A DNA stretch of 64,000 bases from Acidipropionibacterium thoenii DSM 20276 (lineage in GTDB: Bacteria; Actinomycetota; Actinomycetes; Propionibacteriales; Propionibacteriaceae): NCBI RefSeq assembly GCF_000423445.1, contig NZ_KE384018.1:390964-454963 (forward strand), given 5' to 3'. The notes under the pieces are model-generated. The model was not told where the DNA came from. It saw only the letters and a program-made list of their open reading frames with translations, and did not search any database. Shown here one piece after another: positions 34,380 through 44,517 of the stretch (the first letter of the stretch is position 1; each line of letters starts with the position of its first letter). The position numbers and the translations under genes are program-made.

Positions 34380-36608
34380 TCACGAGCGCCACAGTGAGGC
34401 CGGCAACCAGGTGGCCAACCAGTCGGGCCGAGGGGTGTCCTGACCTGCCAGCGCCGCCCTGATCGTCTCGACGTCACCGACGACGTCCCCGACCTCACCG
34501 AGGGTGCGGGCATATCGGGCCCTCTCCTCGGCCATCGAGAGCCTCCGCAGAGCTGCTCTCGCGTCGTCGGGAAGCTCTTGCCCAGCCGCCTCGAACTGAC
34601 CTCGTGGGCTACCGCCGGGCCACCTCAGGCCATGGTCGGTCCAGGAGTCGTGGATCTCGCGCCAGCTCCCGGCGACCAGCACCGATGGGTCGGTGGCCCG
34701 GAGTCGACTCCGCCGTCGAGCCAGCCTCACCAGCATCGGCGTGCAGATCACCGCGACGATGAGCACGGCGATGCCCGCCCAGGTCAGCACGGTGCGCCAA
34801 GGGAAGGGGTTGCCGGCGGCCGGCGAGGCCGGCTCCGCCGACACCGAGGAGTTGGTGCTGGGTCGGCTGGTCGAGGGGGCCGCCGAGGCCGAGGGTTCGA
34901 CGCTGGGCTCGGCCGATGCGCTGGCCGAGGCGGTGGTCTGCTGCTGCGAGTTCGGGTTCTCCACGCTCCACGCCGGGGACTCCGCGACTGCCGCGGTGGG
35001 TTCGTAGCGCACCCAGCCGTACCCCTGGAAGTACAGCTCCGGCCAGGCGTGCATATTGGTCCCGCGCACCTGCCAGACGCCGTTCTGCTCAGTCCCGGGC
35101 AGGAATCCGATCGAGACCCGCGAGGGAATCCCCTCGATCCGGGCCATCAGGGCCATCGCCGCGGCGAAGTGGATGCAGTAGCCCGAGCGGTTACGGGTGA
35201 GGAAGTTCGTCAGCACCTCGAATCCGTCACCGGGGGGTGCCGTGGTGCTGTAGGTGAACCGGCGCGGGTCGCGCAGGTAGTCCTGGATGGCGGTCGCCCG
35301 TTGGGTCGGTGTGGTGGCCGAGGCGGTGATCTGGTGGGCGAGATTGATGATCGTCTGGGGCACATCGTCGGGGACCGTGGTGGTGGTCTTGTCGGCCGGG
35401 ACACCGGCGGCCGACGCCCCGAAGGTGTCCACATCGGGATCGGGCAGCTGCGAGGTCACTGAGTAGGACAGATTCCGGGTGGCGTCATCGCGATCATCGG
35501 CGGTGCTGATGATGGTGAGGTTCTGCGGGTCCCAGGACCACTGCCCGCCGGCGGTGGTGGACACCGGGGCGTAGGGGGCCGGCAGGAACTCGGACCCGAA
35601 GTCGCGGATGTTGATCTGCACGGTGCGGGTCACGCTGGAGTTGTACAGTCCGGGAACCGCGGTGGGGGCACTGGTGGTGAGGTTGGTGGCGGCCAGGTGC
35701 CAGCCGGAGGAGTCGACCCGGGTCAGTGAGGCCAGTCTCAGGTAGTCCCCGGTCCGGCTGCTGGTGCGGTAGGTGAGCAGCACGGCGTCCGACTGGTCGG
35801 CCAGGCTCTGCTGCAGATCGATGGTCGGATCGGTGAGCTGCATCGGCCCGGAGCCGCGGGGGCGTGCCGAGTCGATGGACAGGCTGCCGAACCCCGGCAG
35901 GGCACTGCCCAGCAGCAGGGCCAGTACCACGATCGGCACCGCCAGCGCCGCACCCAGCCCGGCCAGCGCCCCCGAGGCGTCGCCGGGGCCGCGACTGCTG
36001 CCGGTGTCGGCGGCCAGATTGCGGGTCCAACGCCGACTGTTGACCCACTGCTCGGTGACCAGCACCACCAGGTAACCGACGCCGATCAGCGCGAAACTCC
36101 ACCACGGGGTGCTGCGCTCGGCGGCCAGTGCCGGGATGACATAGATGGTCAGCAATGGGGCGATCACCCACACCGGACTCTCCAGGCTCAGTGCCAGGAT
36201 GTCGGCCAGGATGGTCACCACACCGATCAGCATCACGGTGAGCCAGCGCACTCCGGCGTGCACCGGCAGCGGAGCCGGCTGGGTCTGCACCACCACCGAG
36301 GAGTCCAGGATGAGCTGCCACAACTGAGAGGCCCACGAGCCGTCCAGGCCGAGGCTGCGCGCCGCCGACAGGCCCACTCCCAGACCGACGGCCAGCATCA
36401 CCAGCAGCTGGACGAGATGGATCACCCAGGGCGCCAGCCGCAACCGTCGCCCACCCACCGACAGGCCCTCGATGACGAGAATGACCAAAGTGGTGATCAG
36501 CCAGTAACTGCGGTCGGCGGTCAGCGGGCTGAGGCTCAGGGTGGCCAGGATCACCGCAACGGCCACCGCGACACCCATGGCCAGAGGAGCTCGGGTGGTG
36601 GTGCTCAT
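34380..36608 (-). CDS. Transglutaminase-like membrane protein (TgpA/DUF3488 type)
   Basis: The product has 742 residues. About seven N-terminal helices (1-250) precede an outside domain with the catalytic triad stretch: Cys in RSGYCIHFAAAMALMARIEGIPSRVS, His in TNMHAWPELYF, and GYGWVRYEPT. A Ser/Ala-rich linker, one helix and a cytoplasmic tail (DUF4129-like) end it. It may crosslink or cleave surface proteins. ATG 36608 overlaps the DUF58 stop. It is the last gene of the moxR operon. Confidence 0.88.
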   Translation of the reverse strand: MSTTTRAPLAMGVAVAVAVILATLSLSPLTADRSYWLITTLVILVIEGLSVGGRRLRLAPWVIHLVQLLVMLAVGLGVGLSAARSLGLDGSWASQLWQLILDSSVVVQTQPAPLPVHAGVRWLTVMLIGVVTILADILALSLESPVWVIAPLLTIYVIPALAAERSTPWWSFALIGVGYLVVLVTEQWVNSRRWTRNLAADTGSSRGPGDASGALAGLGAALAVPIVVLALLLGSALPGFGSLSIDSARPRGSGPMQLTDPTIDLQQSLADQSDAVLLTYRTSSRTGDYLRLASLTRVDSSGWHLAATNLTTSAPTAVPGLYNSSVTRTVQINIRDFGSEFLPAPYAPVSTTAGGQWSWDPQNLTIISTADDRDDATRNLSYSVTSQLPDPDVDTFGASAAGVPADKTTTTVPDDVPQTIINLAHQITASATTPTQRATAIQDYLRDPRRFTYSTTAPPGDGFEVLTNFLTRNRSGYCIHFAAAMALMARIEGIPSRVSIGFLPGTEQNGVWQVRGTNMHAWPELYFQGYGWVRYEPTAAVAESPAWSVENPNSQQQTTASASASAEPSVEPSASAAPSTSRPSTNSSVSAEPASPAAGNPFPWRTVLTWAGIAVLIVAVICTPMLVRLARRRSRLRATDPSVLVAGSWREIHDSWTDHGLRWPGGSPRGQFEAAGQELPDDARAALRRLSMAEERARYARTLGEVGDVVGDVETIRAALAGQDTPRPDWLATWLPASLWRS

Positions 36609-37864
36609 CGCCTCGCTCCGATCCGGTTGAAACGCTGCCAGGCCGATGGCACCGAGTCGCCACCGCGCACCGTGACGACGCGCCAGCCGTGGGCGTGCAG
36701 GTGTTCCACGGCCCGGTCGTGCTGGTCGGCCTGCTCGGGAGTGCCGCGGAACCGGCGGGCTGTGAAGGAGTCGGTGTCCAGCACCAGGGCCAGGGACTCC
36801 GGGCGGCCGATCCGGGTGGCATCCAGAGCCAGCACATCGGCATCGGTGAGGCGACCGAGGATGGCCACCACGGTCTCAGCACCCTGGGCGCTGGAGCAGG
36901 CCCGGGCGGCGTCGGCCAGATCCTGCTGATCACCCATCCGCTGGTCGGTGAGGATCTGGATCGACCTCTCCAGGGCCACCGTGGTGTCGACATCCAGCGA
37001 ACTCATGGTCATTCCGGTGGCATCGGCCATCCGCACCCGGTAGCCACTGTGGAGCATGTGGGCGCACACCGAGGCGGCTGCCGAGACGGCCCACTCGAAG
37101 GAGCTGGCGGGGCCCAGCCCGGCATGCCGTCCGGCGCGTGAGTCCAGCAGCACCGTGATCGCAGGGTCGCTGGCCTGCTCCTCGCGGCGGACCATCAGGT
37201 CGCCCTGGTGGGCGGTGGAGCGCCAGTGCACCCGACTCAGGTCGTCGCCGTGGCGGTACTCCCGGATGAGAATGTCGTCCTGGCCCTGGGAGCCGATCTG
37301 CTGGGGCGTCGTCTCACCGCTCTGGCCCGCGCCGGAAGCCCGGTTGAAGCCGGCCAGCGGCCAGCTGTGCGGGGTCACCATGACATCGGTGGTGGTGCTG
37401 AACTGGTGGTCGGAGACCGCGGTGCCGAAGGGGTCGCAGGCCCGCACCAGCATCGGTCCGATCCGGTAACGGCCGCGGGCCCGGCCTTCCAGGGTGTAGC
37501 CGATGGTGCGGCGCCACCGACCCGACAGGCTGTGCACCGCGAACCTCGGCCGCGGGCCCAGGGCCCTGGGCACCGTCTCCTCGAAACGCAGGATTCCGAT
37601 CGGGAGCCCACCGGTGCGCTCGAGGCTGGTCGAGACCTGCATCCGGTCGCCCAGCGTGCAGCGCGAGGGCCGCACCGTGCGGGTGCAGCTCATTCGCAGC
37701 CCGGTGGCGGTGACCAGCACCAGCGCGAGCACCGGAATGAGGACCAGCAGCAGTCCGACCCAGGCCATGTCATGCTCGCCGAAGCCCAGCGCCACGACGG
37801 TGAGCACCACCCCGCAGACGAGCAGCACCCGTCCGCGCAGTGTGAGGTGTCGCCAGAGCCGCAC
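36605..37864 (-). CDS. DUF58 family membrane protein
   Basis: The product has 419 residues from GTG 37864. Two N-terminal helices are followed by a beta domain and the DUF58 core QDDILIREYRHGDDLSRVHWRSTAHQGDLMVRREEQ, then a von Willebrand A-like end (ITVLLDSR). ATG 37918 is an alternative but overlaps moxR by 50 bp, while GTG 37864 starts 5 bp past its stop with GGAGCGGGG upstream. DUF58 proteins form a module with MoxR ATPases. Confidence 0.85.
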   Translation of the reverse strand: MRLWRHLTLRGRVLLVCGVVLTVVALGFGEHDMAWVGLLLVLIPVLALVLVTATGLRMSCTRTVRPSRCTLGDRMQVSTSLERTGGLPIGILRFEETVPRALGPRPRFAVHSLSGRWRRTIGYTLEGRARGRYRIGPMLVRACDPFGTAVSDHQFSTTTDVMVTPHSWPLAGFNRASGAGQSGETTPQQIGSQGQDDILIREYRHGDDLSRVHWRSTAHQGDLMVRREEQASDPAITVLLDSRAGRHAGLGPASSFEWAVSAAASVCAHMLHSGYRVRMADATGMTMSSLDVDTTVALERSIQILTDQRMGDQQDLADAARACSSAQGAETVVAILGRLTDADVLALDATRIGRPESLALVLDTDSFTARRFRGTPEQADQHDRAVEHLHAHGWRVVTVRGGDSVPSAWQRFNRIGARR

Positions 37865-37868
37865 CCGG

Positions 37869-38822
<954 letters not shown>

Positions 38823-38946
38823 TTGGGTGTCCTCCTCGGGATCTGCGTGCGGACCCTCCTGCACTGCGCCCCGGCCGATGCTACCGCGGGAGGGGGTGCC
38901 GAATCCTTCCCAGGGGCGTCGCGGGTCACCCATCGGGTGGGGCGAT

Positions 38947-38993
38947 GTGGAGTATGGTGGAGCCAAGTGGAGCGAAAGGGCGCTCTTGTGGAG
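38947..38993 (+). promoter_or_regulatory. MraZ-type operator: repeated GTGGAG
   Basis: GTGGAG occurs at 38947, 38957 and 38967, an exact 10-bp period, and again at 38988, 21 bp on. MraZ proteins bind direct repeats of a TGGGA-like box with 10-bp spacing. They lie 15-61 bp before the mraZ start, so autoregulation of the dcw cluster is likely. Confidence 0.75.
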
Positions 38994-39007
38994 TCGGGAG
39001 GTGCCAG

Positions 39008-39448
39008 GTGTTCCTGGGAACGCACACCCCTCGGCTCGACGAGAAGGGCCGGTTCTTCCTCCCGGCGAGGTTTCGCGACGAGCTGGACGGCGGGCTGGTG
39101 ATCACCAGAGGGCAGGAGCACTGTCTGGCGATCTACCCGACGGACACCTTCGTGGCGATGACCCAGGAGATCGCCAAGGGCTCGGTGAGTGTGAAGAAGG
39201 TGCGTGACTACCAGCGGATGCTGGCGGCCGGCGCCTCCGACACGGTCCCCGACAAGCAGGGCAGGGTGATGATCCCGCCGACGCTGCGGCACTACGCAGG
39301 ACTGGCCAAGGACATCGTCGTGGTCGGCGCGATCACCCGGGTCGAGGTCTGGGACGCCGCCGAGTGGTCGAGCTACTCCGCCGAGCAGGAATCGGTATTC
39401 GCCGAGATGAATGAGGAGGTCTTCACCGACAGCTCGCCTGATCGGTGA
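39008..39448 (+). CDS. mraZ: Transcriptional regulator MraZ
   Basis: The product has 146 residues. Two SpoVT/AbrB-like halves: FLGTHTPRLDEKGRFFLPARFRDEL and SDTVPDKQGRVMIPPTLRHYAGL, each with the DxKGR/DxQGR turn. It binds DNA as a ring and controls the dcw operon. GTG 39008 has GGGAGG six bases upstream; earlier ATG codons lie inside the operator repeats. A 149-bp gap with a long hairpin separates it from rsmH. Confidence 0.94.
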   Translation: MFLGTHTPRLDEKGRFFLPARFRDELDGGLVITRGQEHCLAIYPTDTFVAMTQEIAKGSVSVKKVRDYQRMLAAGASDTVPDKQGRVMIPPTLRHYAGLAKDIVVVGAITRVEVWDAAEWSSYSAEQESVFAEMNEEVFTDSSPDR

Positions 39449-39490
39449 GGGATCTCAGCAGTGAGGAACACGCGCGGGGCGAGGCTTCGT

Positions 39491-39544
39491 CCCGGCGTCG
39501 GGTCCCCTGGCACAACTTCCCCTGTGCCAGGTGGCGACGCCGGG
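39491..39544 (+). other. Long two-part inverted repeat between mraZ and rsmH
   Basis: An outer 10-bp stem (CCCGGCGTCG 39491-39500 with CGACGCCGGG 39535-39544) encloses an inner 9-bp stem (CCTGGCACA 39506-39514 with TGTGCCAGG 39523-39531) and an 8-base loop. No T-run follows. It may be a partial terminator, attenuator or mRNA stabiliser. Confidence 0.7.
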
Positions 39545-39597
39545 CCGGAACCTGATCCCACGACGACAACGAGCACGAGACGCCGGAGAGGGGACCG

Positions 39598-40623
39598 ATG
39601 AGCGCCACCGACCGTCCCGCCGACTCCGCTCCTGACACCGGCGAGCCGTCAGAGGTCGGCAGCGACACCCTGCACCTGCCGGTGATGCGCTCCCGGGTGG
39701 TCGAGCTGCTGACTCCCGCACTGTCCCCCACTTCCCCCCACCCGGTCTTCCACGTCGACGCCACGGTGGGGATGGGCGGTCACGCCGAGGCGGTCCTGCA
39801 GGCCTGCCCGCAGGCCCATCTGATCGGCATCGACCGTGACACCGAGGCGCTGCGGCTGGCCGGACGTCGACTGGCCAGGTTCGGCGACCGTGTCGAGCTG
39901 GTGCACGCCGTCCACGACGAGCTCGGCGAGGTGCTCGACGAGCTCGGACATCCCAGGATCGACTCGATCCTGCTGGATCTGGGCCTGTCCTCACTGCAGA
40001 TCGACCACGCCGATCGTGGTTTCGCCTACGCCACCGACGCACCTCTGGACATGCGGATGGACCAGACCGCCGGCCGCACCGCCGCCGACCTGGTCAACAC
40101 CGACAGCGCCGCCGAGCTCAGCCGGATCCTGCACCGCTACGGGGAGGAGAAGATGGCCTCCCGGATCGCGGCGGCCATCGTCGAGGCCCGCGAGCAGCGG
40201 CCCTTCACCAGTTCGGCCCGGCTGGTCGAGGTGATCACCTCGGCGATCCCGGCCGCGGTGCGCCACCGCAGCCACGGCCATCCCGCCAAGAAGACCTTCC
40301 AGGCCCTGCGGATCGCCGTCAACGGCGAGATGGACACCCTGGCCGGTGTTCTTCCGGAGGCCCTGGGCAGGTTGGAGGTGGGTGGCCGGATCGCGGTGCT
40401 GGCCTACCACTCACTGGAGGACAGGCCGGTCAAGGAGGCCTTCCGCAGCGCCTGCGCCGACTCCGCCCCGCCCGGCCTGCCGGTGGTCCCCGAGTCGATG
40501 ACGGCTCGCTTCATCGCCATCACGAAGGGGGCCGAGCGGCCGGACGCCGCCGAACTGGCCGCCAACCCCAGAAGCGCCTCGGCCCGTCTGCGGGTCGTGC
40601 AGAGAATCAAGGAGGACGTATGA
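39598..40623 (+). CDS. rsmH: 16S rRNA m4C1402 methyltransferase
   Basis: The product has 341 residues. It methylates C1402 of 16S rRNA with SAM. HLPVMRSRVVELL, VDATVGMGGHAEAVLQ (SAM site), IGIDRDTEAL, LLDLGLSSLQIDHADRGFAYATDAPLDMRMD and the C-terminal LAYHSLEDRPVK are RsmH hallmarks. ATG 39598 has GGAGAGGGG upstream. The stop overlaps ftsL by 4 bp. Confidence 0.96.
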   Translation: MSATDRPADSAPDTGEPSEVGSDTLHLPVMRSRVVELLTPALSPTSPHPVFHVDATVGMGGHAEAVLQACPQAHLIGIDRDTEALRLAGRRLARFGDRVELVHAVHDELGEVLDELGHPRIDSILLDLGLSSLQIDHADRGFAYATDAPLDMRMDQTAGRTAADLVNTDSAAELSRILHRYGEEKMASRIAAAIVEAREQRPFTSSARLVEVITSAIPAAVRHRSHGHPAKKTFQALRIAVNGEMDTLAGVLPEALGRLEVGGRIAVLAYHSLEDRPVKEAFRSACADSAPPGLPVVPESMTARFIAITKGAERPDAAELAANPRSASARLRVVQRIKEDV

Positions 40624-41069
40624 GCGCCGAGATCGCGAGCCCGGCACCCCGTTGGCGGGCCGCCTCCGCCCGACAACGACGTCGCCCCCTGCTGGCGGCG
40701 CTGCCCAGGGCCACCAGTCAGATGAGCGGGCTGGCCTTCGCCGTCGTCGTGCTGCTGGTGCTCGCCCTGGGCCTGGTCGCGGCGCTGGTGCTCAACACCA
40801 CCCTGCAGAGCCAGTCGGCGGCCATCACCGAGAAGAAGGCGGCGGTCGACTCGCTGTCACACCAGCAGGCGGCGCTGGCCAGCAAGGTCGACGTCAAGCG
40901 CTCCCCGACCCAGCTCCAGGCTGCCGCGGTCAAACTCGGAATGGTGCCCGATCTCAACCCGGCATTCATCGACCTGCGGACCGGAAAGGTGATCGGCACG
41001 CCGCACAGGACCACCGGCGATGAGCTCAAGAGCATCGTCGACGCCCCGGTATCGGCGGGCCATCGATGA
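40620..41069 (+). CDS. ftsL: Cell division protein FtsL-like
   Basis: The product has 149 residues: a basic cytoplasmic N terminus, one helix at about 38-59, then an outside coiled region (LQSQSAAITEKKAAVDSLSHQQAALASKV). It has the FtsL/DivIC layout and the standard place between rsmH and ftsI. FtsL bridges FtsQ and FtsB to FtsW-FtsI. Sequence conservation is low; the call rests on layout and position. Confidence 0.85.
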   Translation: MSAEIASPAPRWRAASARQRRRPLLAALPRATSQMSGLAFAVVVLLVLALGLVAALVLNTTLQSQSAAITEKKAAVDSLSHQQAALASKVDVKRSPTQLQAAAVKLGMVPDLNPAFIDLRTGKVIGTPHRTTGDELKSIVDAPVSAGHR

Positions 41070-42931
41070 CCGCGAAGCGGCCCGGAATCGCCTCCGCCAC
41101 CCGCCCCTCGACACGACGACCGGCCCGCACCGGATCGGCCGGCCTGGCCAGCCAGCGCGGCAGGCTCACGATGGGCCTGGTGCTGATCCTGCTGGCGATG
41201 ACCGCGCTCGCCGGACGGGCCCTGCAGCTGCAGGCGATCGAGGCCCCGGCCTATGCCTCCTCGGCGGCCTCGAAGATCCAACGGGCCTACACCCTGCATC
41301 CCGACCGCGGCCAGATCGTCGACCGCAATGGCACCGTGATGGCCGCCAGTGAGCCGGCGGTGCTGATCTTCGCCGACCCGCTGATGATCAGCCGCAACGG
41401 CATCGACGAGAGGGCATCGATGGGCCCCCTGGAGACCCAGAAGGCCGCCGCCGCGCCCAAGGCGATCGCCAAGATCCTGGCCAAGTACCTGGGCGGGCGT
41501 CCCGAGGACTACCGACAGATGGTCACCAAGACCGAGTCCGACGGCTCGCTGGCTCGTTACGCCCTGGTACGCCGGCACGTCCCCAGCTACACCTACGACC
41601 TCATCAAGAAGGATCTGGCGGCCGGCAAGTGGTACGGCATCAGCGCCACCCAGGACGCGGTGCGCAGCTATCCGGCCGGAACCGTCGCCTCCAATGTGAT
41701 CGGCTTCGTCAACTCCGAGGGCCAGGGCGGCGCCGGCCTCGAGTACGCCCTCAACAAGCAACTCGCCGGCACCGAGGGCAAGGAGTCCTACGAGGCCTCC
41801 ACCTACGGACGCATCCCGTTGGGTCGTGCCACCCTGGCCCCGGCGGTCAACGGCACCGACTACACCCTGACCCTGGACTCCACGATGCAGCTCACCACCC
41901 AGAAGGCCCTGGCGAGCGCAGTGGCCAGCACCGGGGCGGAGTCCGGCGAGGCCATCGTGATGAATGTCAAGACCGGGGAGGTGCTGGCGATGGCCTCGAT
42001 GCCCACCTACGACTCCTCGAACCTGTCCGCGGCCACCAGCAAGGAACTGGTCAACCACGCCGTCCAGGACTCCTACGAACCCGGCTCGGTGCAGAAGGTC
42101 CTCACCATGGCGGCACTGACCGACCAGGGCCTGGTGACCCCTGACAGCCGGGTCGATGTACCGGCCTCGATCAGCTCGGGGGGAGGCACCATCAAGGACG
42201 CCTTCAGCCATGGCTCACTGGTGCTGACCGCCCGTGGTGTGATCGCCTACTCCTCCAACATCGGCACCACCCTGCTCACCCGCAAGATGGACAAGGCCAC
42301 CTTCATCAAGTACCTCAGGTCCTTCGGGCTGGGCACCACCACCGGCATCGGGCTGCCCGGGGAGGCGAAGGGATCTGTGCCCACCGCCGCGATGCCCGAC
42401 TTCACCCGCGACCAGATCTCCTTCGGCCAGGGCCTGTCGGTGACCGCCATCCAGGAGGCCGCTGCGGTGGCGGGGATCGTCAATGGCGGCGTCTACCACT
42501 CGCCGACCATCATCAAGTCGGCCCGCAACGGCCAGGGCGAGGCGGTCAAGGTGCCGGTCTCCACCTCCCGCCGGGTGATCTCGGAGAAGGCCTCGGCGCA
42601 GGTGCGCAACATGATGGAGGCCGTCGTCACGCTGGAACCCAGCAGGGCGGTCGCGGGATACCGCACCATCGGCAAGACCGGAACCGCTCAACGGATAGAT
42701 GCCAGCTGTCACTGCTACCGTGGCTACACAGCTTCCTATGTGGGGGTCGGCCCGGCCGAGAATCCGAGCATCCTCACCTATGTCGTTCTCAACAATCCCG
42801 TCAAGGGCCACGAGGGGAGCGGGGTCGCCCTTCCCGTGGCGCAGCAGATCCTGTCTGTGGCGCTGCCCCGCTACGGTGTCGAGCCCTCCACCTCCAAGCC
42901 CCCGAAAGCAGTTCTGGAGTACCAGCCGTGA
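41066..42931 (+). CDS. ftsI: Septal peptidoglycan transpeptidase, class B PBP
   Basis: The product has 621 residues. One N-terminal helix (about 36-53), a dimerisation domain, then a transpeptidase with SVQK at 341-344, SSN at 396-398 and KTGT from 537. The catalytic Ser lies in SYEPGSVQKV. It crosslinks septal peptidoglycan together with FtsW. No PASTA domain is visible. It overlaps ftsL at the start and murE at the end by 4 bp. Confidence 0.95.
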   Translation: MTAKRPGIASATRPSTRRPARTGSAGLASQRGRLTMGLVLILLAMTALAGRALQLQAIEAPAYASSAASKIQRAYTLHPDRGQIVDRNGTVMAASEPAVLIFADPLMISRNGIDERASMGPLETQKAAAAPKAIAKILAKYLGGRPEDYRQMVTKTESDGSLARYALVRRHVPSYTYDLIKKDLAAGKWYGISATQDAVRSYPAGTVASNVIGFVNSEGQGGAGLEYALNKQLAGTEGKESYEASTYGRIPLGRATLAPAVNGTDYTLTLDSTMQLTTQKALASAVASTGAESGEAIVMNVKTGEVLAMASMPTYDSSNLSAATSKELVNHAVQDSYEPGSVQKVLTMAALTDQGLVTPDSRVDVPASISSGGGTIKDAFSHGSLVLTARGVIAYSSNIGTTLLTRKMDKATFIKYLRSFGLGTTTGIGLPGEAKGSVPTAAMPDFTRDQISFGQGLSVTAIQEAAAVAGIVNGGVYHSPTIIKSARNGQGEAVKVPVSTSRRVISEKASAQVRNMMEAVVTLEPSRAVAGYRTIGKTGTAQRIDASCHCYRGYTASYVGVGPAENPSILTYVVLNNPVKGHEGSGVALPVAQQILSVALPRYGVEPSTSKPPKAVLEYQP

Positions 42932-44517
42932 GCTCTGAGTCCTCGCATCTGTTGCGTCCGCGCGGTGTGCGCACCACCAGCTGGGCCGAACTCCTGGAGG
43001 CACTGCCCGGAGTGGTGCTGTCCGGGGCCGCCCTGACCGGCCAGGGAGTCACGGGTATCACCCTGGACTCCCGACAGGTCCACCCCGGCGATCTCTACGT
43101 CGGTCTGCCGGGCACCCGTTTCCACGGCGCCCGATTCGCCCCCCAGGCGCTGGAGGCCGGGGCAGTGGCGGTGCTCACCGACACCGAGGGAGCCCGGATG
43201 CTCGCCGACTCCGGGATCGGCGGGGTCCCGATCCTGGTGGCCGGCCAGCTGCGGATCGCGATGGCGAAGGCCTCGGCGAGAATCTTCGGTGACCCCGGTG
43301 AGCAGATGACGATGTTCGGCATCACCGGCACCAATGGCAAGACCACCACCGCCTTCCTGGTGGAGGCCGGGCTGTTGGCCGCCGGTCGCCAGACCGGCAC
43401 CATCGGCACCATCGGCTACCGGTTGAACGGTCATCCGCTGGTCAGTGCCAGAACCACCATCACCACCCCGGAGGCCCCCGACCTGCAGGCGCTGTTCGCC
43501 GCACTGGCCGACCACGGCGTCACCGACACCGTGATGGAGGTCTCCTCCCACGCCCTGGCGATGCACCGGGTGGACGCCACGATGTTCGACGTCGCCGGGT
43601 TCACCAATCTGGGACGCGACCACCTGGACTTCCACAAGACGATGGAGAACTACTACCAGGCCAAGGCCCGGCTGTTCAGCCCGGAACTGGCACGGGTGGC
43701 GGTCATCAATGTCGACGACGAGCACGGCGTCCGACTGGCAGGGGAGGTCCGCCGGGTCGGTGCGGTGCGGGTGGTGACCACCTCGCTGCAGGCCCCCTCC
43801 GACTACCGGGTCACCAGTTGGCGCCCGGAGGGCGGGTTGGGCAGCGAGCTGGTTCTCCAGACACCCACCGGACGCCGGGAGCTGCACCTGAGCCTTCCCG
43901 GCGAGTTCAACGTGCGCAACGCCACGATGGCCCTGGCGATGCTGGAGTCGGCCGGCTACACCTTCGACCAGGTGGCTCCCGGACTGGCCCTGGCGCAGGT
44001 TCCGGGTCGGATGCAGCGGGTGCCGTTGGGGCTGGGCGCCCCCGAGGTGCTGGTCGATTTCGCGCACACCCCGCAAGCCATCGGTGCGGCCCTGCGGGCC
44101 GCCCGCAGCGCCACCGGGGGCCGACTGATCTGTGTCCTGGGGGCCGGTGGGGACCGGGACACCGCCAAGCGCGAGCCGATGGGCCGGATCGCCGCCCAGG
44201 AGTCTGATCTGGTGGTGGTCACCGACGACAATCCGCGCTCGGAGGACCCGGCGGTGATCCGTTCCGAGGTGCTGGCGGGTGCCAGGTCCGCCGGGACCGC
44301 GGCCGAGATCATCGACGGCGGGGACCGGCGTGCGGCGATCAGCGCCGCGCTGAGCCGGGCCCGTCCGACCGATCTCATCGCGATCCTCGGCAAGGGGCAT
44401 GAGACCGGCCAGCAGATCGGTGATCGGGTGCTGCCCTTCGATGACCGGGTGGTGGCGACCCAGCAGTGGCGGGCCATTCAGGAATCGGGCCAGCAGGAGG
44501 AGGAGCAGCAGGCATGA
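42928..44517 (+). CDS. murE: UDP-MurNAc-tripeptide synthetase
   Basis: The product has 529 residues. It adds the third amino acid to UDP-MurNAc-Ala-Glu. [11 protein letters not shown] is the ATP loop, MEVSSHALAMHRV and TNLGRDHLDFHKTMENYY the centre, and DDNPRSEDP the substrate motif that goes with diaminopimelate. Propionibacteria usually have LL-DAP; the sequence does not tell LL from meso. The GTG start overlaps ftsI. Confidence 0.95.
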   Translation: MSSESSHLLRPRGVRTTSWAELLEALPGVVLSGAALTGQGVTGITLDSRQVHPGDLYVGLPGTRFHGARFAPQALEAGAVAVLTDTEGARMLADSGIGGVPILVAGQLRIAMAKASARIFGDPGEQMTMFGITGTNGKTTTAFLVEAGLLAAGRQTGTIGTIGYRLNGHPLVSARTTITTPEAPDLQALFAALADHGVTDTVMEVSSHALAMHRVDATMFDVAGFTNLGRDHLDFHKTMENYYQAKARLFSPELARVAVINVDDEHGVRLAGEVRRVGAVRVVTTSLQAPSDYRVTSWRPEGGLGSELVLQTPTGRRELHLSLPGEFNVRNATMALAMLESAGYTFDQVAPGLALAQVPGRMQRVPLGLGAPEVLVDFAHTPQAIGAALRAARSATGGRLICVLGAGGDRDTAKREPMGRIAAQESDLVVVTDDNPRSEDPAVIRSEVLAGARSAGTAAEIIDGGDRRAAISAALSRARPTDLIAILGKGHETGQQIGDRVLPFDDRVVATQQWRAIQESGQQEEEQQA

